Source: Actinocatenispora comari (lineage in GTDB: Bacteria > Actinomycetota > Actinomycetes > Mycobacteriales > Micromonosporaceae). Taken from it: 64,000 bases of DNA. The notes below the pieces were generated by a model. That model worked only from the letters and a program-made list of their open reading frames with translations, was not told the DNA's origin and searched no databases. Position numbers and translations under genes: made by a program. Where the stretch lies: positions 1-64,000 of the forward strand of contig NZ_BOPO01000116.1 of assembly GCF_017312725.1 (NCBI RefSeq), in the 5' to 3' direction. Shown here piece by piece: positions 26,798 to 35,216 of the stretch; position 1 is the first letter of the stretch, and the number at the start of each line of letters is the position of its first letter.

Positions 26798-27660
26798 GCA
26801 GGCAGCGATTCGATCGTCCTGCGGCGAACGGCGGCGTTCCGACGAGCGTTCGGCGGACGGTGGTGGGCCTGGTCCGCGGCTGCCATCCGGAGCCTGTGGT
26901 GGCGGTCACACTGGTGGCCACGGCGCTGTCGGTCGCGGTCGGTCGCGGCGCCGCCGGTACCGCGTCGGTGGCCGCCGCGGTGTGCACCGGCCAGCTGTCC
27001 GTCGGCTGGGCGAACGACTGGCTGGACGCGGCCCGCGACCTCGCCGCCGGCCGCCCGGACAAGCCGGTGGTGACCGGGTTGATCGCGCCGGGCACGCTGC
27101 GCGCGGCGGCGCTCGCCGCGGCGGTGGCGACCGTACCGCTGTCGCTGCTGTCCGGTTGGCTGGCCGGCACCGTGCACCTCGCCGCGGTCGGCAGCGCCTG
27201 GCTGTACGACCGGCCGCTGAAGGCCACCCCCGCCTCGGTGCTGCCCTACCTCGCCTCGTTCGGGCTGTTGCCGGCGTTCGTGCTGCTCGGCGCGGGCGTA
27301 CCGGTGCCGTGGTGGCTGCCCGCGGCGGGCGCCGCGCTCGGCGGCGGAGCGCACTTCTTCAACGCGCTGCCCGACCTCGCCGCCGACCGGGCCGCCGGCA
27401 TCGCGGGGCTGCCGCACCGGCTCGGTGCCCGCAGGGCCTGGTGGGTCGGCGCGGCACTGCTGCTGGCCGCCTCCGGCCTGCTCGCCTACGGGGTACCAGG
27501 CTGGTACGGGCCGGCCGGGTTCGCGGTGGCGCTCGCCGCGCTGGCGGTGGGTGCGGTGGCGGGGCGCCGGCCGGGCTCCCGCGCCACCTTCCGGGTGGTG
27601 CTCGTGGTCGCCCTGGTCGACGTCGCCCTGCTGGTTCTCGCCGGCGCCGCCACCGGCTGA
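26794..27660 (+). CDS. UbiA family prenyltransferase
   Basis: The 288-residue integral membrane protein has about 8-9 helices. The first Asp-rich motif is NDWLDAARD (74-82), the diphosphate-binding NDxxDxxxD. The second is DLAADRAAG (194-202), matching DxxxD. YDRPLKATP (138-146) matches the conserved YxxxK loop. It should attach an isoprenoid chain to an aromatic acceptor, presumably the neighbouring type III PKS product. The start at the GTG 26794 uses GGAG at 26781-26784; the long in-frame extension upstream is antisense to the methyltransferase and rejected. A hairpin terminator follows. Confidence 0.88.
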   Translation: MSRQRFDRPAANGGVPTSVRRTVVGLVRGCHPEPVVAVTLVATALSVAVGRGAAGTASVAAAVCTGQLSVGWANDWLDAARDLAAGRPDKPVVTGLIAPGTLRAAALAAAVATVPLSLLSGWLAGTVHLAAVGSAWLYDRPLKATPASVLPYLASFGLLPAFVLLGAGVPVPWWLPAAGAALGGGAHFFNALPDLAADRAAGIAGLPHRLGARRAWWVGAALLLAASGLLAYGVPGWYGPAGFAVALAALAVGAVAGRRPGSRATFRVVLVVALVDVALLVLAGAATG

Positions 27661-27671
27661 CCCACCCCACC

Positions 27672-27700
27672 GGCGCCGGCGGCTCGTCGAGCCCGGCGCC
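27672..27700 (+). terminator. Hairpin after UbiA gene
   Basis: GGCGCCGG (27672-27679) pairs with CCGGCGCC (27693-27700), with CTCG-T-CGAG pairing inside the loop, 12 nt after the stop. It separates the PKS cluster from lpqE. Confidence 0.55.
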
Positions 27701-27795
27701 GACCGGCGATCGGCACCTCTCCGCACGCACCGGTACGGCCGGCATTAGGCTGTCCGGTGGCCTACCTGGGCATTGCAGCAAGGAGGATCGGCACC

Positions 27796-28488
27796 GTGAG
27801 CCGCAGTGTTGTGTCGTCTCGATCGCCTCGGCTGCGTCGGTTCACCCGACGTGGCGCGCTCGCGCTGGTCGCCGGGGTGGGTGCCGCCACGGTGCTCGCC
27901 GGCTGCAGTGCCGGACAGATCTCCGAGACCGCGAAGATCCAGCCCGCTGTGCAGGGCGCGGACGCCCAGTCCGACTCCGGCACCATCGCGCTGCGCAACC
28001 TGACCGTGCTGTTCCGCGGCGACGGCGACGCGACGTACACGGCGGGCCAGGACGCGCCGCTGGTGGTCCGGATCGCCAACTCGGGTGCCGACGACGACGT
28101 GCTGACCTCGGTGAGCACCAACGCCGCCGAGTCCGTCGTCTACGTCGACAGCTCCGCCTCGCCGGCCGCGTCGCCGTCGGGCAAAGCGTCCCCGTCGGGC
28201 AGCGCGTCGCCGTCCGGCAGCGCCTCGCCGACGCCGAACGACCAGCCGCCCGGCAAGGACCGGTTCGACCTCAAGGTGGCGTCCCAGGACATGCTGACGC
28301 TGCTGCCGGACCAGGGCAAATACCTCGAGCTGTACAAGGTGCGCCGGGACCTGCGGTCCGGCCAGACGGTGCGGCTGGTGTTCCACTTCCAGAAGGCCGG
28401 CGACATCCGGATCGACGTGCCGATGGCCCCGCCGGAGCAGGTCACCGAGCGTTCCCCGGCCGGCGTCGAGCACCCGGAAGAGGGCTGA
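27796..28488 (+). CDS. lpqE: Lipoprotein LpqE-type upstream of radA
   Basis: The 230-residue lipoprotein has a twin-Arg-like charged N-terminus, a hydrophobic segment and the lipobox VLAGC with C37. The mature part has a beta-sandwich-like pattern (IALRNLTVLFRGDGDATYTAGQDAPLVVRIANSGADDDVLTSVSTN..RLVFHFQKAGDIRIDVPM), resembling copper-chaperone-like/LpqE proteins. A low-complexity SASPSG insertion lies at about 119-142. The GTG at 27796 is the start, because AGGAGG (27781-27786) lies 9 nt upstream; the ORF can be extended to 27757 without support. Position directly before radA matches M. tuberculosis lpqE (Rv3584). Function unproven. Confidence 0.8.
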   Translation: MSRSVVSSRSPRLRRFTRRGALALVAGVGAATVLAGCSAGQISETAKIQPAVQGADAQSDSGTIALRNLTVLFRGDGDATYTAGQDAPLVVRIANSGADDDVLTSVSTNAAESVVYVDSSASPAASPSGKASPSGSASPSGSASPTPNDQPPGKDRFDLKVASQDMLTLLPDQGKYLELYKVRRDLRSGQTVRLVFHFQKAGDIRIDVPMAPPEQVTERSPAGVEHPEEG

Positions 28489-28573
28489 ACCGAAGTCGTC
28501 CGGTGCCGCGGCACCGCGCCTGTCCGGGCGCGGCGCCGCGGCACTGTCGTACCCGGGGCATAGCGTTTCGGCC

Positions 28574-30046
28574 GTGACTTCCCGAAGCTCCGGCACTCGC
28601 TCCGGTTCCGCCTCCCGCGGTGCGGCGGTCCGCACCGTCCGCCCCGCGTACCACTGCGACGCGTGCGGGTTCGCGGTGCCGAAGTGGGTGGGTCGCTGCC
28701 CCGACTGCGGCAGCTGGGGTTCGATCGTCGAGGCGGCGCCGGCGGCGGCCGCACCGGCCGCGACGCCTTCGCTCGCCGCGCGCGCCCCGTCGGTACCGGC
28801 CAGTCCGATCGGCGCGGTCGATCTGGAGGAGGCGGCGCACCGGCCGACCGGGGTCGGCGAGCTCGACCGGGTGCTCGGCGGCGGGCTGGTGCCGGGTTCG
28901 GTGGTGCTGCTCGCCGGCGAGCCCGGGGTGGGCAAGTCGACGCTGCTGCTGGAGGTGGCCTACCGCTGGTGTGCCAGCGCGCCGGCGCCGGCCGCGGCCA
29001 CCCCGTCGCTGGTGGTCAGCGGCGAGGAGTCGGCCGCGCAGGTGCGGCTGCGGGCCGAGCGCACCGGCGCGGTGCACGACAGCCTGTTCCTCGCCACCGA
29101 GACCGACCTGGCGAACGTGCTCGGGCACATCGACACGGTCAAGCCGGGTCTGCTGATCCTCGACTCGGTGCAGACGATCGCCTCCCCCGAGGTCGACGGT
29201 TCGGCCGGCGGGGTGACCCAGGTCCGGGCGGTGACCGCGGCGCTGGTCGCGGTGGCCAAGGAGCGCGGCATCGCCACCGTGCTGGTCGGCCACGTCACCA
29301 AGGACGGCGCGATCGCCGGCCCCCGGGTGCTGGAGCACCTGGTCGACGTGGTGCTGCACTTCGAGGGCGACCGGCACTCGACGTTGCGGCTGGTCCGCGC
29401 GGTGAAGAACCGGTTCGGCGCGGCCGACGAGGTGGGCTGCTTCGAGATGCACGACGGCGGCATCCGCGGCCTCGCCGACCCGTCCGGGCTGTTCCTGTCC
29501 CGACACGCCGACCCGGTGCCGGGCACCTGCGTGACGGTGACCGTGGAGGGCCGCCGGCCGCTGCTGACCGAGGTGCAGGCGCTGGTGGCGCCGTCGGTGC
29601 TGCCGTCGCCGCGGCGGGCGGTGTCCGGGCTCGACTCGGCCCGGGTGGCGATGGCGCTCGCGGTGCTGGAGCGGCGCTGCAAGGTGCGGCTGCACGACCG
29701 GGAGGTGTTCGCAGCGACGGTCGGCGGGGTGCGGGTGACCGAGCCGTCGGCCGACCTCGCGGTGAGCCTGGCGGTGGCCTCGGCGTCCCGTGACTTCCCG
29801 CTGCCGGCCGACCTGGTCGCGATCGGCGAGGTGGGGCTGGCCGGCGAGGTGCGGCCGGTGTCGGCGGTGCCCCGCCGCCTGTCCGAGGCGGCTCGGCTGG
29901 GCTTCACCCGGGCGCTGGTGCCGGTGGGCTGCGGCCCGGCGGCGACCGGGGTCGACGCGCCGGCCGGGCTGTCGGTCACCGAGGTGCCCGACCTGGGCGC
30001 GGCGCTGCGCGCGGTGGCCGACGCCACTCGGGCGGCGCGCGACTGA
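28574..30046 (+). CDS. radA: DNA repair protein RadA
   Basis: This 490-residue RecA-like branch-migration ATPase acts in homologous recombination. The N-terminal zinc finger has C28, C31, C42 and C45 (CDACG-x11-CPDCG). Walker A is GEPGVGKSTLL, Walker B LLILDSVQTI, the RadA signature KNRFGAADEVG, and the C-terminal Lon-like domain includes SPRRAVSGLDSARVAMALAVLERR and FAATVGGVRVTEPSADLAVSLAVAS. An Ala/Pro-rich linker follows the zinc finger. The start is the GTG at 28574, 85 bp after lpqE. disA follows, as in other actinobacteria. Confidence 0.96.
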   Translation: MTSRSSGTRSGSASRGAAVRTVRPAYHCDACGFAVPKWVGRCPDCGSWGSIVEAAPAAAAPAATPSLAARAPSVPASPIGAVDLEEAAHRPTGVGELDRVLGGGLVPGSVVLLAGEPGVGKSTLLLEVAYRWCASAPAPAAATPSLVVSGEESAAQVRLRAERTGAVHDSLFLATETDLANVLGHIDTVKPGLLILDSVQTIASPEVDGSAGGVTQVRAVTAALVAVAKERGIATVLVGHVTKDGAIAGPRVLEHLVDVVLHFEGDRHSTLRLVRAVKNRFGAADEVGCFEMHDGGIRGLADPSGLFLSRHADPVPGTCVTVTVEGRRPLLTEVQALVAPSVLPSPRRAVSGLDSARVAMALAVLERRCKVRLHDREVFAATVGGVRVTEPSADLAVSLAVASASRDFPLPADLVAIGEVGLAGEVRPVSAVPRRLSEAARLGFTRALVPVGCGPAATGVDAPAGLSVTEVPDLGAALRAVADATRAARD

Positions 30047-30259
30047 CTCCGCCCGGTTCCTCCCGGTAACGGCGGTCTCGCGATTCAGCGTTGGCGGCAG
30101 ACCGGAGCCGTACACATCGCTTCGGACACGAAGCGTGAGCGAGTGATCGTCGGGGCGGTGTTGCCGAGCCCCGCATTCCCTACACTGTGCCGGGCGGGGT
30201 GGCCCGTGACCGGAGCGGGGCGACCCCGGTTCTCCGGTGGTGATCGAAGGAGCGGCGAG

Positions 30260-31336
30260 GTGCCAATCGACCGGGATGATCCGCTGCGCGCGACGCTCGC
30301 GCTGATGGCGCCGGGCACCGCACTGCGGGAGGGCCTGGAGCGGATCCTGCGCGGCAACACCGGTGCGCTGATCGTGCTCGGGTACGACCGGGCCGTCGAC
30401 GTGCTGTGCACCGGTGGCTTCCCGCTGGACGTCGAGTTCTCCGCGACCCGGCTGCGCGAGCTGTGCAAGATGGACGGCGCGGTCATCCTCACCAACGACT
30501 GCTCCCGCATCGTGCAGGCCGCGGTGCACCTGATGCCCGATCCGTCGATCCCGACCGAGGAGTCCGGCACCCGGCACCGCACCGCGGAGCGCGTCGCCCG
30601 GCAGACCGGGTACCCGGTGATCTCGGTGAGCCAGTCGATGCACATCATCAGCCTGTACGTGACCGGCCAGCGGCACGTGCTGGACGACTCGGCGGCGATC
30701 CTGTCCCGGGCCAACCAGGCGCTCGCCACCCTGGAGCGGTACAAGGCGCGGCTGGACGAGGTGTCCGGCACCCTGTCCGCGCTGGAGATCGAGGACCTGG
30801 TCACGGTCCGGGACGCGATGGCCGTGGTGCAGCGGCTGGAGATGGTGCGCCGGATCGCCGACGAGATCGAGGGGTACGTGATCGAGCTCGGCACCGACGG
30901 CCGGCTGCTCGCGCTGCAGCTCGACGAGCTGATGGCCGGGGTGGACGAGGACCGCGCCCTGGTCATCCGCGACTACTTCCCGCCGGGGCGGATCCCGCCG
31001 CAGGTGCACGAGGTGCTGGCGCAGCTCGACGAGCTGTCCGCGACCGAGCTGCTGGACCTGACCGCGGTCGCCAAGGCGCTCAGCTACCCGGCGACCACGG
31101 AAGCGCTGGAGGCGGCGATCAGCCCGCTCGGGTTCCGGCTGCTGGCGAAGGTGCCGCGGCTGCCGGCCGCGGTGGTGGACCGGCTGGTCGGCCACTTCGG
31201 TGGGCTGCAGCGGCTGCTCGGCGCCACCGTGGAGGACCTGCAGGCGGTCGATGGCGTCGGCGACAGCCGGGCCCGCACCGTCCGCGAGGGCCTGTCCCGC
31301 CTCGCCGAGGCCTCCATCCTGGAACGCTACGTCTGA
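30260..31336 (+). CDS. disA: DNA integrity scanning diadenylate cyclase DisA
   Basis: The 358-residue protein makes c-di-AMP from two ATP and pauses at branched DNA. The N-terminal DAC domain holds GALIVLG, the DGA motif (D72-G73-A74) and the RHR motif (R105-H106-R107 in TRHRTAERV). A helical linker follows, and the C-terminal helix-hairpin-helix DNA-binding region ends with [19 protein letters not shown]. The start is the GTG at 30260: AAGGAG lies 8 nt upstream and the resulting length equals other DisA proteins; the extension to 30143 is unsupported. Adjacent to radA, whose product inhibits DisA in Bacillus. Confidence 0.96.
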   Translation: MPIDRDDPLRATLALMAPGTALREGLERILRGNTGALIVLGYDRAVDVLCTGGFPLDVEFSATRLRELCKMDGAVILTNDCSRIVQAAVHLMPDPSIPTEESGTRHRTAERVARQTGYPVISVSQSMHIISLYVTGQRHVLDDSAAILSRANQALATLERYKARLDEVSGTLSALEIEDLVTVRDAMAVVQRLEMVRRIADEIEGYVIELGTDGRLLALQLDELMAGVDEDRALVIRDYFPPGRIPPQVHEVLAQLDELSATELLDLTAVAKALSYPATTEALEAAISPLGFRLLAKVPRLPAAVVDRLVGHFGGLQRLLGATVEDLQAVDGVGDSRARTVREGLSRLAEASILERYV

Positions 31337-31390
31337 CCCACCCCGCTTCGATCCTCCGGCCCGCCCGGCGCGGCGTCGATCCGGCGCGGC

Positions 31391-31415
31391 ACGGCTGACA
31401 GGTCCTGTCAGCCGT
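31391..31415 (+). promoter_or_regulatory. 25-bp perfect palindrome upstream of small hypothetical
   Basis: ACGGCTGACAGG (31391-31402) and CCTGTCAGCCGT (31404-31415) flank a single T. It lies 44 bp before the next gene and upstream of a TAGCGT -10-like hexamer (31422-31427). The 1-nt centre favours a dimeric protein site over a terminator. The regulator is unknown. Confidence 0.65.
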
Positions 31416-31458
31416 CACCACTAGCGTCTCGCGGCGAGACGACGGGACGGGAGTGCCG

Positions 31459-31827
31459 ATGATCGAGGGCGTACTGATCGCCGAGAGCCTCCGGGTCGGC
31501 GGCGAGCTGTCCGGGCTACCACTGCGGCTGACCCGGGTCACCCGGGTCGCGGCCGGCGACACCGACGCCGGCCAACCGCCGCTCTGGACGCTGCTGTACT
31601 TCGCCGCCCCGGACGACGCCGCGGAACGGCTGGCCACCGCGCTGGCCGGCGCCCTCGCCCCGGTCGGTGGGTGGTACTGCGACTTCGGTACCGGCACGGA
31701 GAAGTTCGTGGTGTTCGCCGACCGGGTGTTCCGCTACCCGCGGGGCGAGCGGGCGGGCGGTGACGCGGCCCGGGCGTACGGGCGAAGCGTCGGGGTGCCG
31801 GCGCCGCAGCTCGACTGGGCCGAGTGA
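31459..31827 (+). CDS. Small conserved-looking protein of unknown function
   Basis: The 122-residue protein begins MIEGVLIAESLRVGGELSGLPLRLTRVTRV and continues with PPLWTLLYFAAPDDAAERLATALAGAL and WYCDFGTGTEKFVVFADRVFRYPRG. The alternating strands and helices suggest a small alpha/beta domain. No family is recognised. The ATG at 31459 is preferred because GGGAG lies 7 nt upstream; the GTG at 31453 is too close to that site. It is preceded by a 25-bp perfect palindrome and convergent with the next gene, 3 bp away. Confidence 0.6.
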   Translation: MIEGVLIAESLRVGGELSGLPLRLTRVTRVAAGDTDAGQPPLWTLLYFAAPDDAAERLATALAGALAPVGGWYCDFGTGTEKFVVFADRVFRYPRGERAGGDAARAYGRSVGVPAPQLDWAE

Positions 31828-31830
31828 CGG

Positions 31831-32550
31831 TCAGGTCACCGTCAACGGGTAGGGCTTGGCGTGTTTGGTGCCGACCCGGCCGTCCAGCGAGTAGGACCCG
31901 CGGGACAGGGCGTGCCGGGCCGTCTTGCAGCCCTTGCTCGCCGTGCGGCCGTCCCACACCAGCCGGTACGTGACGTGCACGCCCGGGTCGAACCGGCGGA
32001 CGTCGGAGCCGTGGTTGGGGTCGCAGTAGTCCGACGACCAGACCGTCGTGTCACCGTGCTTGACGGACAGCTCCTGCTGGTCGGCACCGATGTCCCGGGT
32101 GCAGGCCTTGGTCGAGCCGTTCCCGATGGTCAGGTAGAGCGCCGGGGTCGAGCCGGCCGGCATCGTGCGCGGATCCACCCGTACCGACACGGTCAGCGCG
32201 TCGTCGCCGCAGTGCGCGGCCGGTTCGTCGTCGTCGGCCGGCGGCGGGACGGCGGAGGCGTCGACCGGGGCGCCGTCACCGCTGCCGGCGGTCGGGGTGG
32301 GGCTCGCCGACGGGCTGCCGGTGGGCGACGGGTCGCCGGTCGCCGGCGCCGTCGAGGACCCGGAGCCGGAACCGGCCCCGGGGCGCGACGACTGCTTCGT
32401 GCCGGCCGCGTGCGGGCCGGACGACGTCTCCGGCGCCCCCGGGCTGCACGCCCACACGGTGAGCACGACCACCAGCGCCACGCCGGCCAGCACGACCACC
32501 CGCCGTCGCCAGTAGACGGCGGGTGGGAGCGGGCCAACCGTCATCCGCAT
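31831..32550 (-). CDS. Membrane-anchored secreted protein, positional equivalent of Rv3587c
   Basis: The 239-residue protein has a short N-terminus, one hydrophobic segment (RRVVVLAGVALVVVLTVWACSPG, about 16-38) and a Ser/Pro/Gly/Thr-rich linker (about 40-100). A C-terminal beta-rich domain contains six cysteines (CGDDALTVSVRVDP, STKACTRDIGADQQEL, WSSDYCDPNHG, SKGCKTARHALSRGSY). The VWAC sequence is a poor lipobox, so it may be a lipoprotein or a plain membrane anchor. It lies minus-strand just after disA, the place of Rv3587c in M. tuberculosis. The start at 32550 rather than upstream is chosen from the hydrophobic segment position; 32544 is an alternative. Confidence 0.65.
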   Translation of the reverse strand: MRMTVGPLPPAVYWRRRVVVLAGVALVVVLTVWACSPGAPETSSGPHAAGTKQSSRPGAGSGSGSSTAPATGDPSPTGSPSASPTPTAGSGDGAPVDASAVPPPADDDEPAAHCGDDALTVSVRVDPRTMPAGSTPALYLTIGNGSTKACTRDIGADQQELSVKHGDTTVWSSDYCDPNHGSDVRRFDPGVHVTYRLVWDGRTASKGCKTARHALSRGSYSLDGRVGTKHAKPYPLTVT

Positions 32551-32652
32551 GCTCGAACACGTTAGCGACGACGTCGGCGAATGCCGGTAGGCGCGCCGGA
32601 TCGACGGCCGCCGATCACCCGCGCCGCACCTGGCGTGCGGCACCCGGACCGG

Positions 32653-33438
32653 TCAGTACGGGCTGCTGATCGTGCCGTCCGCCTGCCGCAACCGCTCCAG
32701 GTACTCGGCGAACGTGACATGCCCGTCGGCGTGGTCCGGCGACAGGTGCGCGCCGTCCCGGAACGCCGCCATGGTGCGCCCCGGCAGCCGTACCGGCACC
32801 CGCAGCACCCGTCGCTGCAGCCCGGCGACCGACAGGTAGGTGCGCATCAGCTCGGGCAGCGAGGTGACCTCGGGCCCACCCATGTCCGGCACCCGGCCGG
32901 CCGGCTCACCCAGCACCAGGTCGGCCATCCGGTCGGCCACCTCGCCGACGTCGACCGGCTGCACCGTCAGGTTCGGTACCAGCGCCACCGGCGGGCGCGC
33001 GATCGGCCGCAGGAAGCGCAGCACCAGGTCGTGGAACTGGGTGGTGCGCAGCACCGTCCACGGCGCGCCGGACTGCGCGATGGCCAGTTCCGAGTTGAGC
33101 TTCGCCCGGTAGTAGCCGAACGGGATCCGGTCCACGCCGACGATCGAGATGTAGGTCAGCGGCCGGTCGCCGCGCTCGGCGAGCAGCCGCCGGGTCTGCG
33201 CCACGTCGCGCTCGGGATGCCGGTAGTCGGCGCTGGTCGCGCAGTGCGCGATCGCGTCCACCCCGTCCAGCGCCTGCGCCAGCCCGGTGCCGCTCTCCAG
33301 GTCGCCGCGGACCGAACCGGTCGGCAGCCCCTCCCGCCGGCTGAGCACCCGCACCTCGGCACGTTCCTTGAGCCGCTCGACCAGCGCCCGGCCGAGCACG
33401 CCCGTACCGCCTGTCACCAAAACCCTCGTCATGACCAT
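32653..33438 (-). CDS. NmrA-like NAD(P)-binding oxidoreductase (atypical SDR)
   Basis: This is a 261-residue Rossmann protein. VLVTGGTGVLGRALVERL (6-23) is the dinucleotide-binding motif, followed by VRVLSRREG, a GDLESGTGLAQALDGVDAIAHCATS strand-turn region and YISIVGVDRIPFGYYRAKLNSELAIAQSGAPWTVLRTTQFHD, which carries the YxxxK-like motif of atypical SDRs. The C-terminal half matches NmrA/complex I NDUFA9-like members. The substrate is unknown. It is downstream of the sigJ gene on the same strand with an 84-bp gap, so it may be co-transcribed. Confidence 0.85.
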   Translation of the reverse strand: MVMTRVLVTGGTGVLGRALVERLKERAEVRVLSRREGLPTGSVRGDLESGTGLAQALDGVDAIAHCATSADYRHPERDVAQTRRLLAERGDRPLTYISIVGVDRIPFGYYRAKLNSELAIAQSGAPWTVLRTTQFHDLVLRFLRPIARPPVALVPNLTVQPVDVGEVADRMADLVLGEPAGRVPDMGGPEVTSLPELMRTYLSVAGLQRRVLRVPVRLPGRTMAAFRDGAHLSPDHADGHVTFAEYLERLRQADGTISSPY

Positions 33439-33522
33439 CCGACGGTACGCCGGCCGGAAACGTGACGTGCCGCGATCGGCGCAGGTCGGGTTTCCCGCCG
33501 TATGCGGGGGAAATCCCGTTCC

Positions 33523-34443
33523 TCACTCCCAGCCGGCGCGCAGCTTCTCCGGGTTGCGTACCGCCCAGATCCGGCTGACCCGGTCGCCGGTGACCTCGAT
33601 CGCGGCGACCACGACCAGCTCGTCACCGCGCCGCGCCACCAGGCCCGGCCGGCCGTTCACGGCACGCTCCAGCAGCGTCGTGCGCGGGCCGCCATCGACG
33701 AACCGCAGCAGGTACCGGACGATCCGGTCGCCGCCGTGGATCGGATGCCGGGCCGCGGTGACCAGCCCGCCACCGTCCACCACGACGGTGGCGTCCGGGT
33801 CGAGCAGGCCCAGCAGCGCGTCGATGTCCTGCGCCTCCCAGGCCCGGCGGAAGTCCCGGACCACCCGCTGCCGTACCGCGTCGTCCGGTGCCGCCGCGGG
33901 CTGCGCGGCGCGGAGCCGGCGGCGGGCCGAGGTGGCCAGCTGGCGGCACGCCGCCTCGCTGCGGCCGACGATCCCCGCCACGTCGGCGAACCGGTACCCG
34001 AAGACGTCGTGCAGGATCAGCGCGACCCGCTCGGCCGGCGTCATCGAGTCGAGCACGACCAGGAACGCCATCGTGATCGACTCGTCCAGGGTGACCCGGT
34101 CGGCCGGATCGTCGGGCGGGCCCGCCACCGGGCCACCGAGCGGCGTACCGTCGCCCGGCACCGGCTCGGGGATCCACTCGCCGACGTAGCGCTCCCGCCG
34201 GGCGCGGGCCGAGCCGAGCACGTCCAGGCAGATCCGGCTGGCGACCGTGGTCAGCCAGGCGCCCGGCGACACGATCTGCTCCCGCTGCGCCGCGGACAGC
34301 CGGTACCAGCGCAGGTACGTCTCCTGCACCACGTCCTCGGCGTCGGCGAGCGAGCCGAGCAGCCGGTACGCGAGGCTCGTCAGCGCGCGCCGCTCGCCGA
34401 CGACCGCCGCCAGGCCCGGGTCGTCCACAGCCCCCGTGTCCAT
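33523..34443 (-). CDS. sigJ: ECF41-family RNA polymerase sigma factor (SigJ type)
   Basis: This is a 306-residue sigma factor. Region 2 includes AYRLLGSLADAEDVVQETYLRWYRL and WLTTVASRICLDVLGSARARRERYVGEW. The linker carries the WIPEP motif. Region 4 is TPAERVALILHDVFGYRFADVAGIVGRSEAACRQLATSARRRL. The C-terminal SnoaL-like extension (about 190-306) has the ECF41 signatures DGGG and NPEKL. In this family the extension modulates sigma activity in place of a separate anti-sigma factor. The ATG at 34443 follows GGTGGG; upstream in-frame sequence is antisense to the next gene. The divergent AhpD-like gene is the usual ECF41 partner type. Confidence 0.92.
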   Translation of the reverse strand: MDTGAVDDPGLAAVVGERRALTSLAYRLLGSLADAEDVVQETYLRWYRLSAAQREQIVSPGAWLTTVASRICLDVLGSARARRERYVGEWIPEPVPGDGTPLGGPVAGPPDDPADRVTLDESITMAFLVVLDSMTPAERVALILHDVFGYRFADVAGIVGRSEAACRQLATSARRRLRAAQPAAAPDDAVRQRVVRDFRRAWEAQDIDALLGLLDPDATVVVDGGGLVTAARHPIHGGDRIVRYLLRFVDGGPRTTLLERAVNGRPGLVARRGDELVVVAAIEVTGDRVSRIWAVRNPEKLRAGWE

Positions 34444-34627
34444 CCGCCCACCGTCCCTCTCGTACCGCGACTTCCCCACCGGTTCGACGAAACAGCACGT
34501 CCGGTCGTGACGCCACCGTCCGGCGCGGACATCACAGCGCCGCCTCACGTTCGGACGGGCCGCGTCGTCGAAGGGGCGAGGCGCCGGGACCGGCCGGCGC
34601 CCGTGCCGACGAGAGGAACCACGCGAG

Positions 34628-35128
34628 ATGACCACGAGCACCGAACCAGCCGGCGCCACCTCCCGGCTGTCCAACCCGGCCCGGTACTTCCCGGAGTTGG
34701 GCACCGTGTCGACCGCGCTGGCCAAGGCCACCCGCAACGGCGCCGTACCGCGGGCGACGATCGGCCTGGTGCAGCTGCGCGCCGGCCAGATCGTCGGCAG
34801 CACGTACCACACCGTCCGGCAGACGGAGCTGCTGCGCAAGGCGGGCGAGCCGGAGGAGCGCATCACCGCGGTCGCGTCGTGGCGGGACGCGCCGTACTTC
34901 ACCGACCCCGAGCGGGTCGCGTTGGAGCTGGTGGAGGCGGTACTGACGGCGAACCCGAGCGGTCAGCGGGTGGACGACGAGCTGTACGCCCGAGCCGCCG
35001 CGCACTACGACGAGCGGGGGCTGTGGACGCTGACCCTGGTGATCGGGCAGATCTGCCTGTTCATCCCGGTCGCGCTGATCGCTCAGCCGATCCCCGGCAC
35101 CCCGATCGGCAAGAACTACCGCGAATAG
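34628..35128 (+). CDS. Carboxymuconolactone decarboxylase/AhpD-like protein lacking the CxxC pair
   Basis: The 166-residue AhpD-fold helical protein is divergent from the ECF41 sigma gene, a typical target (COE gene). It aligns with the AhpD-like core (LRAGQIVGSTYHTVRQTELLRKAGEPEERITAVASWRDAPYFTDPERVALELVEAVL). The usual GCxxC and following His are replaced: S58 and H61 stand at the two Cys positions and Q65 at the His. Thiol-disulfide peroxidase chemistry is therefore unlikely. The C-terminal hydrophobic stretch TLVIGQICLFIPVALIAQPIPGTPIG is typical of the subfamily. Role unknown. Confidence 0.8.
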   Translation: MTTSTEPAGATSRLSNPARYFPELGTVSTALAKATRNGAVPRATIGLVQLRAGQIVGSTYHTVRQTELLRKAGEPEERITAVASWRDAPYFTDPERVALELVEAVLTANPSGQRVDDELYARAAAHYDERGLWTLTLVIGQICLFIPVALIAQPIPGTPIGKNYRE

Positions 35129-35216
35129 CACTCCGCTGCGCTTCGTCCCGGCTGCGTTGCGCCTCGTCCCGGCGGTACAGGGGTCCGTCGGGGCGGTGTG
35201 GCAGGATCGGGCGGCG

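Noticed and set aside
34444-34627. ECF41-type promoter (TGTCACA with a CGTC -10) before the AhpD-like gene
   Set aside because: A partial CATCACA is present, but no CGTC lies at the expected 15-17 nt spacing, so no promoter is called.
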